From positions 9,062,501 to 9,126,500 of the forward strand of contig OU015541.1 of assembly GCA_907165065.1 (NCBI GenBank): a stretch of DNA of 64,000 bases. The letters are read 5' to 3'. The notes beneath the pieces are model-generated. The model did no database searches and was not told the origin of the DNA. It saw only the letters and a program-made list of their open reading frames with translations. Origin of the DNA: Caprimulgus europaeus (lineage: Eukaryota; Chordata; Aves; Caprimulgiformes; Caprimulgidae). The position numbers and the translations under genes are program-made. Positions 11,969-24,100 of the stretch are shown in pieces. Each line of letters begins with the position of its first letter. The stretch's first letter is position 1.

Positions 11969-14900
11969 TTAGAACAGAGCAGCACAAGGAACGTGTATTT
12001 TACGGTGCTGCTGTCGCAAAGCAACACAGCAGAGCGGTGGCTTTGTGTCAAGAAACACTGTGCAGAGCAGTTTCTGTGTTTATTTTCCAGAGCAACCCGA
12101 ACCAGGAAAAGAAAAAGCCCAGAAACCTCCTCCAGCAAACAGACATGCTTGGCTATTCTGAAGCCGTTTCCCTTGAATATGTGGTTCAGGGCTCATCACC
12201 CGTGCCCGTGGCACAGCTCCAAAGCAGGACGTGGGCAAGGCACGCAGGAGTAACCGGTGGCCTTAGAGCACGGGTTTTCCAAGGCTTGATTGTACTGCTG
12301 CTGTATCGCCCACTGGGGCTGCCATAATTAAGGCTCTGTCAACTTCCAGCAGCCGCCTTTACACGCTGTGATTTCCGTGGGGGTATAATTTAACCCAAAG
12401 CTCTTGCTTGGCAGCACGTTATTTTACAGGGTTACTTAAAAATATGTTTAAACCGTTTCAAATTACAGATTGTCCCCCAAAAACTGCTTTCTCAAATGAA
12501 GGTCACCATTTTAAATATAGGCATCAAAACTTGGCTGGTAAATTATCTGGATACCTGTTGGGTGTGGGGTTTTCAGGGGGCAATTAAGGAGCGCTCGGAG
12601 GCAAGAGCCTGTAACAGCTCCAATCTTTACTGTAGCAGCAGGCAACTAATAAACTCTTAAAAGAAAGCGATCGGGAGGGAGGAGATCTGCCTGGCTCCCT
12701 GTTGGGCTATTACCAGGTGATCCTAAGAACAACTTGTTGAAGCCAGGTTGGTCCATAGCCTGCGTTCGGGATAGTCACATCTGCTGCTGGGGTCTGTGCA
12801 CACCAAGCAGCAGTGCCCAGGGCATGTGGAGGCAGGGGAAAGGCTCACCAATACTGTGCACATGCAGAGAGTGCCTGTTACAGAGGATTTTAACCTTGGC
12901 AGTATAACCAGGGATGTTTGGGGTTTTTTTGTGGAGTCTGGGTCTTGTGCCACAGACTCTTGTGAAGGCAGAGACAGGGCAGAGCAGGGCCAACAGGGAT
13001 GTGCATGCAGGTGCCTACTCCTGTGCACATCCCTTTCCCCTGGCCCCAGCATCACATCCAGGCTGCACAACCCTTTTGGCAGGATTTGGCCACAGGACTG
13101 GATCTCAGCTCAGGTGCTTAATGCAGGGATACACCCTGAGAGCCCATAAAACCCCTGTGCTGCAGGAGGGAAATCCCTGTGACTGTAGCAGGAAGAAGGG
13201 ACTCGTGCGTTGAGCCACTGTGCCACCTGGAGTCCGTCCACTCGGTGCTCACACAGCTGCTCCTCTGCCAAAAAAAGAACACTAATAGACTTACTTTCTT
13301 CAGAATAATAAAACCCAGAAACAGTAACAAAGCCAAGACCTTTGAGATGGTGACAGCAAAAGTCTGGATTAAATTCCCAAAAATAACATCAGCTAGAGCC
13401 TGATTTCAAAGCAGCAGACATTGCGCTGCAAATGCAGAGTTCATGATCTTTATTTTATTTTCACATAGAATTTTCTTTAACAGTAATACTTGACATTTTT
13501 CCTTTGAGTAACGGTATAGTTCCCTCCAAATTTTGCATTTCTTCTATGTTTTCCACCATCTTCACATAGAGCAAGATTGTTTGCAATTGTTTTCTGCAAA
13601 CAGCAACTCTGGAGGGGGATATGGATTCCTCTGAGCATCCAAACCTGCAGGGATAAGTCTTGGAAGAGATGGGAGAGCCCTGCAAAAGGCACTCCAGATC
13701 CCTCTTTCCAGGCAGACACCTCCTTCCAGGCTGCCTTTCACAGGGACTAGTTTCAAGTTCATTTATTTAGGAATTATTTTTTGGTGCAGAGAGAGGAGGT
13801 TTTTCTAAAGATGGAACAAAGTGGTGGGGGTCCATTACACCATATATTGCAATCTTTGAAAATCACCTGTTTAAGCAAGTTTTACTGAGGCTGCACCTGT
13901 AGCACGCTCAGTGTATGAGCAAGGCTGGTGATCTCCCACCCATGGGAGTGGGACAGTGCAGGGAGGGGGGTCCCACATCCTGCACCTGGGTGCACATGGA
14001 GCAAAACCTTCCCGGCGTGGCCGTCAGACGCTGCTGCTGGCAGCGTGGGGGATGCGCAGCCTGTGCTGTCACTTTGATAAAGCGACCCTACTGCTATGTT
14101 GCTGTTTGTGTTAATAAATATTTTAGCAATATTCAAGAGTTGTTTTATTTGAGACATTTGAAAGGTAAACTGTCAGCATTTCAGTGCTCCCTCATGGAGC
14201 AGTGAAATAATCCAGGAACATGGTTTTGCCGGCTGATTTTCTTCCTTTGTATCTTCTTTCTCTCTCCCTGTGGTAACTGGGGTCTTTGTTAGCTTAGTGA
14301 TTTAGCTGGATTTTGGAGCAACATCTAGAAGTGCAGAAGGGGCTGGATTTGATTAAGACATCTTTAAATAGGAGCCATCCCTTCCTCTCCTGCCCTGCTG
14401 ACAAAGTATTTGCAATTTTTTTTTTTGGTTTCCAGTGGTGTCATCTCCTACATGCAGCTTCAATACAGCCTGACTAACTCTTCACATTTCCAAGAGCTGG
14501 GTTTCAGCCAGAATGCCCCATTGTCATCTGGTTTGGCACCCAGCTTGCCCAAGGCCAGAATCTAAATGGGAAGTTTTCAAGCCTCCCTTCATGGGGCTGG
14601 TGGCAAGAGCAGGGCAGTGGGGCACGGCTGGGCAGGCCGGCAGGTGCCTGACCCAGTGTGTGCATCCCTTTTGGTAAGAAAGAGACTTCATCCCTTCACT
14701 CTGTGTTGTATTTTGGCAAACAGCACAGAAGAAAAGCCCCTTGGTGAAACAGTGCCCTACTGAAGTGAGGGATTTCTGCTGCTGACCTCAGCTGAGTCAG
14801 CAACGGGATCCTGTAGCTGCATCTTTCCTCCATACACATCTCTATATGTGAAGATAAATAGATGATGAATGGAGACTCACCACATGAACCCTGCAAAATG

Positions 14901-17264
14901 CACAGAAGATGCCTGCATTATAGGGGGGTGTGAAACTAAGCTACTTTTTCTTTTTTTTTCATGTTTCCATTATAATTTAATTTTAAATTTAAATTATTTC
15001 TATCAAGACTTTTCCTTTTGACCTCTTTAACTCTGAACTATTACTATTTTCTGCCTTAAACTGAATGTTCAGTAAGTGAAGAGTTTCAAAAGCTTCAAAG
15101 GAAAAAATTATAAATGAGAATGATTCTGCAGAAGTCAGCCCTTCCTCAAAACACCATCTCACACTGGCTGTCCCTGGCCGTGTCACACAGGTGAACAGCC
15201 TCTCTCCTTCCTTTAGTTCCTGCTGAGTGTTCTTCCTGACTTGGCACATGTAATCTCTGGTCCTAAACCAGGGAGGCTGATGTTTACATCCAGCTGTCCA
15301 CAGAGTCCAGCTATCATCTCACCTACATCTTCCATGGTCAGCATGAGCCTGGCTGGTCTGGGACTCCTGTTAACAGCACTGGCAGTGGCACAGGATGAGA
15401 CCGACCAGAACAGAGCATTATTTATTCCCTCCACAAAGTTACAAAGCCTTAGAGGAAATGAGTTAACCCACCAGCAGACCCAAGCTTATCCACACTGGTA
15501 GCAGCTCCATATCCGGCTTATTCACCCCATAAATAAGGAGAGCCTGTGCCTGGCTCCCTGCCTGCTCAGGGAAGGTGTCTGCTCCTTGACCTGCTGATTT
15601 TATGCTCTAAGCAACCATTTCCTAAACAAGTCCACCAACTACTCAATAGTCTGACAAAGATATTTCCACCCAGAAGATAGTAGAAATCTCACATCAAAGA
15701 TTTGAATCTCATGAGACCTTGCTAGCAAAACTCTGCAGAGAATAAGCTAATTCTGTGGAATATTGCAGGGAACAATATATAAGGTATTAAATTAAGAAAA
15801 TAATTGTTTTCTGTAAGGTATTTTTACCACTGTACCTTCTTCTCCATGGTTACCCAGCTGGGCAGGGTGAAGTTGAAACAGCACAGTGCAGAAGCTCAGG
15901 ATTTGTCATTTTTTTCCCCTGTTCTTTCAGTGGCCACTCACTGGAAGTTACAGTTCAGGAATTCCCAGTTCAGGTGGAAACCCTTTAGGAACAGGCTATA
16001 CAACTGCATCTTGCAACCCATTAATTAATCCACAGCAAAAGCTGGGACCAGAGTACAATTGCTGCTGGTTTACAGAACTGAAGGCAGTTTTTGGTGTGTG
16101 CAGGGATGCCGGGTGGTGCTCAGCCCCCCAGCTCTGCGGTGAGCAGGAATGCTCCCAGGCACCAGGATTCTTTAAACCTGCCTGAGAATGTTTTGGTTCC
16201 AGCTTATTTCTACCTACCAAATCATCAAATCACCTCTTGCTATTGGATTTTTTTTTCTTTTAAAGTATGTGTCTGAAATTATCAAAAGGGCTTTTCATGT
16301 GGTGGGGTGAGCAAAGGAAGCTCTCAAGGTCAAACCCAGAACGGCCTAATGACTCTGGGACTTGGATCTGACCTCCAGCAGCAGCAATGAGCCAGGAGAA
16401 GATGAGCAGTTCAGGAACCAGAAAATGAAGCTTTTGAAGCCAATAATACCTTCTGGCAGTGAGCAATCAATTGGGAGAGAAATGAGAGAGAGGTAAAAAA
16501 AAGCCAGACAGACCATTCAGCCAGGCTGCAGGAAGGGCAGTGCCATAAAGCAGGACTATCTCAGAAATAGAGTGGCACCTTTTTTCCTTCCTCCCTCTTT
16601 CCCAGGGGATAGTGGCCATGGGAACAGACAGGCTTTGTGCCCTTTGAGGGGGAGGCAGGAGAGAGCAGATTGACCCTACCTGCAGCAGGTTAATTGGGAC
16701 ACACCACTCCAGTCCCGCTACCCTTAGGATGCTTTTTCCTCTCTAAGAAAGAAAGGAAAACAATAAGCCAATATTAGCTCCTCTGACGAGCCTGGCTGTT
16801 TGGGAATTGCCAGCTCATTCCACGTAACGCACAGAGAGCCCTCAGCTGCCGGGGACTCTCATTCACATCTGTCTGTGCCAGATTTCAACCACTGAAACAT
16901 TATTCCTAGATCCCTTGGTGATTCCTATAAACATTTCCCTGGCATCCTGAGAGGCTTTTTTTCCCCTTAGTATTTTGCCTTCTTTAAATGACTCCCAGTT
17001 TAGACTGGGTTTGTTTTTCCCACTCAGCAGTGGGTTTCTCCCTGTGCTAGGCTTCCTTGGTGTGTCGTTCCCAAATGAGCTGAGCAACTTCTCCCCAGAC
17101 CAGGCCCAGCATCAGGCAGCAGATGATCATCACAAGTGTTGTCCATGAGAGATGCTGGATATTGCATGTATTAAAAAAACATATTTTAATACTTAAGAGA
17201 GGAGCTGAGATCTTTTGCAAATCTTGCTTTGTTGGGGATTTTTAGCATTTTGTGCTGCATTCAT
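11969..17264 (+). other. KCNB1: KCNB1 long intron, segment between CR1 fragments
   Basis: Non-coding intron. I see no exon-like frame or known repeat. There is a short G-rich stretch at 13944-13970 whose internal loop is too long for a confident quadruplex, and an AT-rich segment around 14970-15000. Nothing else is recognised. Confidence 0.65.
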
Positions 17265-17463
17265 GATGAGGCCAAACCTGGAACAGGTTGCCCAGAGAGA
17301 TGGTAGAAGCCTCATCCCTGGAAACATCCAAGGTCAGGTTGGACAGGGCTCTGAGCAACCCGATCCGGTTGAAGATGCCCCTGCTCACTGCAGGGGGTTG
17401 GATGAGATGACCTTTAAAGGTCCCTTCCAACCCAAACCACTCTCCAATTCTATGATTCTATGA
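17265..17463 (+). mobile_element. CR1 LINE, 3'-terminal fragment
   Basis: About 200 bp of CR1 3' tail in + orientation. It starts near the conserved 'ctggaacaggttgcccagag' block, passes through the 'cccttccaacccaaacca' block, and ends in two ATTCTATG-type octamers (17447-17463), the diagnostic 3' terminus of CR1. It is 5'-truncated and non-coding. An open frame read across it on the minus strand (17385-17906) is not considered real. Confidence 0.93.
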
Positions 17464-19051
17464 AATGGCAGCACAGAAATAGGTGCCCATTCCTGCAGAT
17501 GTGTGGAGCACCAGGAGACCCCGGGGCCACTTCTTCCCGCAGGGATGCTGTGCGGTAAAGCCCCCAGTTCAGCAATCAGCATTTTGCAGTAGCATGAACA
17601 ATTTGTGTGCCTTGTGCAGGACCCAGCTACTCTCTGGGCTTCCCCGTGGGCAAGCAAGTGTACATGGACATGGAAAGGGTTAAGCACTGCCCTCAGGAAG
17701 GTGGGTCTTACCAGTTTGTCTTGATGGAAGAGAGCGGAGAGCTGAAGCTTCTGCCAGAGCTCGTTAGGGATAATGCAACCTGATGGGAGACAGAGCTTTA
17801 TCCAGCGGCTAAAGGAACCCGTGGGGTGGCTTTCATCTGACCTTGCACTGGATTGCAGGGTCTCTCCCTGGGGCACGGCCTCCACAGACCAGCTCTCTCT
17901 TTCCACAGAAAGTCATTGCAGATGGAAGGGGCGGATTCCTCTGCTGCAGGGACCCCGGCGCTCAGACGTGTCACAGCCCGTGTGTGTTTAGAGGGACAGG
18001 TGATTTTCTGCTGGCCAAGCAGAGCCTTAATCAAAAGGTCCAACCAAGGCTGGAGCTGTTTCCCTGCCGCGACTGGGGAACCACAGCAGGATGAGTCAAC
18101 AGCGAGGCCAGACGAGAACCGTTCAGCTGAACCGCAGTGAAATTGCAGAACAGAAGCACAACAAAGAAGTGACCTGGCCCCAGTCCCCAGGCAGTGTGTG
18201 TTTTGCAGACCCCAAAGCTGTCTTGCTCACAGCCTGCCCATTGTGTGAGCTAACAGCACCACGTGCCTGACAGAAAATCCTGAGTTTCCTAGGACATCAA
18301 AACCACGCGTTTCCCTGGAATAACAAGTTCTATCTTTGGCAAACAAAACTCAGGCTCTTTAATAGGTTTCTCCCCCAGTGCGCCATGTTAGCGTGTGTTT
18401 GTTTAGCAAACAGTTACTAGGAAGCCTCGGTAGGATTAGAAAAAAAACATTATACTGGATATTATTATTCATGGATGGAGGTGGGGAGGAAAAACAGTTC
18501 TGATATATTCAACAAGTTCAAGTAAGGTTCAACTTTGCTATTCCAAAATCTGCTGCTGTGATAAAGAGACAGTCAAATCAGCTCAAATTAAGAGCTCAGG
18601 AAGGCTCAGCCTTTCAAAGAAGTACATTCGTGACAAGATTAATTTCTGCCAGCCAGTATATAGCGTGGCATCATCCTATATTAACATAGAAACCCCCAAC
18701 AACAAAAAAAAGGCAACTGAAAAATGTGCTAAAAACCAGTGAAGTGTATCATTTCCCTTAACCTTCAGTGCTGGTCTCTGCTATTCTGCACACAGATATA
18801 TGATGTACCTCCTGGCTCCAGTCAGCTGCCATTTACAGGAAACCTTGCCTCCTCCCCTCCCCTCTCTTAATAAACAGTCACTAAATGCAGAACGCCTGCA
18901 TTTGCATTTTTCAAATATTTTCAGGTGACTTTTATTAGGGAAAGGGTAAAAAAAAATCAGTAAAACAGCCACTAAAAAAACAAGCAACCAAAAAAACCTC
19001 AAAAAATAGTATAAAACCCAGCTCTGCTCCCTATCCAAATGGACAGTGTGG

Positions 19052-19131
19052 CTTTTCTTCTTCTTCTTCTACTTTTTTTCCTTTTCTTTTTTTTCCTTTT
19101 CCTTTTTTTTTTCTTTTCTTTTTTCCTTCTT
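19052..19131 (+). repeat. Polypyrimidine tract with TTC repeats
   Basis: A (TTC)n-containing stretch at 19052-19070 is followed, after one A, by 60 consecutive pyrimidines (19072-19131) made of mixed T-runs and C doublets. The opposite strand is pure purine, so triplex (H-DNA) formation is possible. The position, about 10 kb from the exon, argues against it being the exon's own acceptor tract. Confidence 0.9.
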
Positions 19132-21123
19132 ACTGTTTAGCTGTTTTTCTGCATTTCCCTGAGTATTGCAAAAGGCATGGTAAATAAAACGTTCTTGTTG
19201 TAAATGTACTTCTCAGGTACCACAGTAGCATAAATGAGCCTCTGCTGCCTGTGACCACCCTGGGAGGGTGACAGCAGCGGGGTGATCTCATAGGTCTGTG
19301 CTGAGGAAGGGATGAGAGAAGGAAGGGACTGCACTGTATTACATGTATCTTGTCACTGGGCTGCCTGTGCAGTGTCTGTTGGGAGCATGCTGGGATGAAG
19401 TAGCATAGGAGAGGCTATCATAAGAGATTTCAAAGCTATCAGAAAGCCAAGGGTTATCCAGAGTTGGTGTTTAGATGTGGTTTGGAAAGGCTTACTGTTG
19501 TGTCAATGACCAGAAGTCAGTCAGCATGGGGAATGAGTGTTCCCAGATTGCCAGCTGAAACTTCCAAGAGTTTGAGCTTTTTCTGAGCTCAATAGAGACT
19601 TTTAAAAATAAAAAATAAATTTTAAAAAATATTCCCAAAACAACAAAAACCAACAAAGAACCAAGTATCTCCACACTTCTATTTCATCCTCTCTATTTAC
19701 AGCCAGAGTGCATCAAAATTGTCTTAATAAGCTGAGGTCAAACTCTGTTGTTGAAATGCTGCCTTTTCTTTTATGTTCTAACAGATTCTGTATCTGCTGT
19801 CTCTACTTACCACTTGCTAAGGCCTCATGCTAATATGAATGATTAATTGCCGTGGATTAGCTTTTAGCTGCTTTTGTACACAGTTCGTATACAGTTGTTG
19901 CTATTTATTAAATATGTGATATCTAATCCAGTGTTTAGTGCTTACAAAGGGAAGAACCATCTGTGCTTGAGATTAAAGCACTTCATTCACTTTGTGCCAA
20001 AGCCCTCACCAAGGGCTCCATGCTCTGCTGTAGTTTGAGAAAACCCTTGGGAACCCAGGCTTGGGAAAGGTGGACACATGTATGGATGTGTCCCTGCATC
20101 AAAGCCCTTCTGTCTGGTACCAGGTCTGCCTGCAGACACAAAGATAAGTGTGGGCATGATGGAGAGCAGAGAAGCTGATCAGGAAAACAAGAAGTTTTAC
20201 CAGAATAAAGGACTAGGAACTAGGAAGGTGCTGAGACCTTGGGAGCATCCCACAGAGATGTTTCTCACCACCTGCAGACTTCATACTTCTCTCTTGCAAA
20301 AAGAGGGGTGCTAATATTCAACGCCATTGCAGGCTATTTGCAAGGAATAAACGATTAACAGCTGTAATCCCTTGTGTGAGGCCAAGGCTTTGTCACCAGT
20401 GCAATAGATGCCACCAAAGCTCCTCTTGCATCAGGCTGTAAGTGTATGGGCAAACTGGGGCTGTGCAGCCTGAGCAAAGGCTTTATGGGAGGATTTGTCT
20501 CCCTAAAGGAGCACATCTCCCCCAGCTTGTGAGGCAGAAAAATGCCTCAGCATAAATTTTGTGCTCTTGTTCCAAGTATGAATGGAAAAAAAATCAAAAC
20601 CCTCTGAAACCCACTGGAGAAACCTCCTATGACCTTCAGGAGCCCAGGCGCAGCAATCCCAGTAAGTTAAAGAGAGCCCTTAGGAGCAGCCTCCTGAAAT
20701 GCTCAGACACTCTGGTAACAGGGCCATGCCAGAACCAAACACATGGAGCAGGTAGAGGATATTGCCATGGCCTTGCTCTCTGTAAGGATTTACTGTTCCT
20801 GCAGGCTGCCCTGTCTCTCCATAACATCATCAGTGTGGCTGATGCTGGTAACCGGATTCGCCACTTCTAACACATTTCTGCAAAAAATGTTGAACAGGTC
20901 ACCACTTCTGCAGACAAAACATCACTTAAGCTCTGTTCTAATTTCCTCACTATGTGGCAACCCAGTATGCTATCAGTGACCAGGTAAACCTCCCTGCAGC
21001 AAAATTAATGATAGCTTTTGGTGAGAAAGTGGCAGTGGATCTGGTTTAGTCTTCCAAAAAAATCCACACTATAATATGCAGGACTAATGTGCCTCAGATT
21101 TGAAAAGAATTAATATCAATCAT

Positions 21124-21143
21124 TCTCATGCATATTCATGAGA
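21124..21143. promoter_or_regulatory. Candidate POU-dimer (MORE-like) site in a 7-bp-arm inverted repeat
   Basis: Arms TCTCATG and CATGAGA flank CATATT. Within it, ATGCATATTCAT (21128-21139) differs from the palindromic Oct-factor MORE site ATGCATATGCAT at one base. The surroundings (21100-21240) are rich in TAAT and TTAATTA homeodomain-type cores. Regulatory function is inferred only from these motifs. Confidence 0.35.
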
Positions 21144-24100
21144 GGAAGACTGGTTTAGCAATCAAGCTAATAGTTTTTGCTTAATTACATTTAGTTGATT
21201 TCATGCTATCTTGGCACATTCCTGATTGAATTTAACCATAAAAAAACAACCCTCCCACAACTACTCCAGCAAACACCAACACTCCAAGCTCAGCCTCCCC
21301 TGTAAACACTGTCTGAGGCTGCTATTGGGAGCAGACTGCTTGGGGCAGTGGGAGTTGATCACGAGCATTTTCTCCCCCTGATGCAGGGTAAAATCATAAA
21401 AGCATTTTGAAGAACAGTTCCCAGGTGTTCACCTGTGCAGAGGGTTCAGAAATTCATTTTTTTTATTTTTTATTTTTCTGAATCCAAACCATTGTCTACT
21501 TGAATGCAAGACAGAGAGCAGGAATAGATGTACCTGAAAGGGGAGCACCACGCTGGAGGGAAGGTTCTGTCTGGGTAGGTGGTCTGGATCCTGAGCCTGG
21601 TAACAGCTAATGACTTGCTGTGGGGCAGACAGTTGAAGAGCAGGTGGGATGTCCTATGTGATGTGACAAGGTGGGGCAGGCTTGCCTTCAGGGTCTGTCT
21701 CTTTAGTTGTCTTCCATGGAAAGACCAGGCTTTTCCATTCCAACCTCTGTGATCCAAGACCAGCATTCTGCATAGCACAAAGAGTGGGAACATGCCAGCA
21801 TGATGAAGATGTAGTGGGTCAGGCAAGAGTGATGGTGGGGGCACTCACAAGGGAGATCCCTGGTCCAGGCTGGCAGGGAGCTGGGGAGAGCAAGCACTGG
21901 CATGGCTGGAGCCCTCGTTGGGACCACACATCACCTCCTGACTTGCCAGGCCTGAGCACAGCACCCTGCCACTTGAGGATGGCAGTAAAGTTTGTGCAGG
22001 GACAACATGCAAACAGTTTGGGTCTGTCAGGGCTGGATATCTTGCAGTGGTGCTGCTTGCTGGGGTTGCAGTCTTCCTGGGCAGAAAGCAAGGCCAGGAG
22101 AAAAATGGGAAACTTGAGCTCCCATATGCCATAATGTTGGGTTGTTTTCTTTGTTTGTTTTTTCCCCATGCTAGCAGCAGCAGAAATAGGACAGATGCTC
22201 CCCTCTCATCGTCTCTTGAGCGCTATGTCTAAAGGCAGTGTATGCCTTTGAAGTTTGCCTTTTCAAGTCTTTTCATTCATTTATTATTTTCTTCTCCATT
22301 TGCATCTGGGCTTTGCTCAGAAGGAAGACTGACACAATTTATCATTTAATGGGGCTTGATAGCTCTCTGACAACTAAACATGTTCTTAACAGCATTAAGG
22401 AATTTACAGGCAGCCATGCCTGAAGGCTACTTTTCTGCCCACTTCAGCTTAGTCAGCAGCAGTTGTAGCTGCAGCTCTCTGGGTGCCTGTAGGCAAAATG
22501 AAGCATTGACATATAATCAGCAGAAGTATTGTATCCCCTTTTAAACCAAATAGACTTACTCTCTTAACAGATAAAATTACTACAGCTGTAACTGAAATCA
22601 AATCATTAACCACTAATCCATCTGGGCTTTTTCCAGGCAATGTCATAATGAAGATCTCGTACATTTCCAACACAAAATATAAATGGTTTTATCTTGATTT
22701 TGTTTTTAAGGATTTTATACTATGCAGTAATGCTTACAGAAAAGCATAGGAGTTTGCATTCTCACTGACTATGGACATAGTCACTGGGAGCACCGCAGGG
22801 ATGTGGGTGAGCTCGTGTGTGCAGGGTCCTACCCCTCCACAGCACAGATCTCCTGGTGCAAATGAGTCTCAAGGACCTCCTCAGGGCAGGGTGCAGAAGT
22901 GGCATGGATAGTGCCAGACCAGGGAAAACTCTTAAGCATGGCTTTATACTCCACAGGAATCAGTGGAAATTATGGGTTTTGTAGATTCAAGGTCTTACAT
23001 TGCATCTTAACATCCTTCCACAAGACAAAGCAGATTAAAGGTTCTCAGTACTCCCTTTGTAACCTTATCTCCAAGTTTGGCCTCAACTTGTTGTCATGAT
23101 CCAAGAAGCAAGTGTTACCTTTCATTATAGCCTCAGCATTCTCTAGAAAAAACATTTTGCTGATTCATGACATCAGAAGTTCTGTGAACTCTTTCAGTTA
23201 ATGAATAAATAGGCATTTTCTAGTGAAGAGATGTTTCCTAAAACAAGTTCCTGTCAAAAAAATACCATAGACATGTATAGCTGCCATGAGCAGGAGACAT
23301 TATTCCATTGCAGAATGAAGCAAGGAGGAGATTAAGGAACTCTCCATCTGTTTCTGCACTGTGCAGCACATGGGATATTTCTCCAACTACACTGTGCTCT
23401 CTGTCTCTCAGAGCCTGGGGAGACAGAGGCTGGCATAGGCATGGCAGGATGGAGCTGGACAGTCTGACTCAAAGTATATTGTTTGCTTGGGGAAGCAGGG
23501 GGGCTGCAGGAAAAATCCCTTAGTAAATGGAGCATATGAATGAAACCTGGTCCTTATGCCAAGTTTATTCTGCAGGCCTTGATGGAGCTAAAAAAGCGCA
23601 TTAGACAAAACCATTATTGAACTTCTTGATTACATAACAATTTCCTCATCGTATTTCCAAGAATATTGAATCTATATTCAAACACCCTCCTACTCTCTCC
23701 CACACACCACCCCTTCTCTTTGCTATATCAGCTTCATTACCGAGTATGAAGACAGAAAAAGTATAGGGCGCGTTGCCACGAGCAGATAGATCTCAGATGC
23801 TTACACTGAGATTTTAGAGCCATCTATGGGATTTGGACAGCCAATTCTCACCCGTTTTAATGGCCTTGAAAGTCTCCAGTCTTATGCCTTGACCTTAGTT
23901 AGAGTCATTAGCAGTGCAAAGAACAGATAATCAAACAATAAGTATCACCAAACCCAAGTGTAGGGTTAGTCCCTGCTGCCTAAAACTCACCCTGCTCTGC
24001 CCTGGCTGGGGGATGGCACACACAGTTCTGCTGCCCACAGACTGCTGCTGCCACGAGCTCAAGAGAGAGAAGGGAAATGTCTGAACATTGGCTTATTTGT

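Noticed and set aside
13944-13970. G-rich stretch as a quadruplex
   Set aside because: One loop is eight bases, so the canonical pattern is not met.
17385-17906. 173-codon open frame on the minus strand
   Set aside because: It runs through the antisense of a CR1 3' tail into unrelated intron, so it is not a gene.
18240-18275. RE1-like CAGCACCACG followed by GACAG
   Set aside because: The half-site spacing is wrong for a canonical or known non-canonical REST site.
20340-20540. Possible internal fragment of an old CR1 body
   Set aside because: The resemblance is too faint to claim by eye and no diagnostic 3' tail is present.
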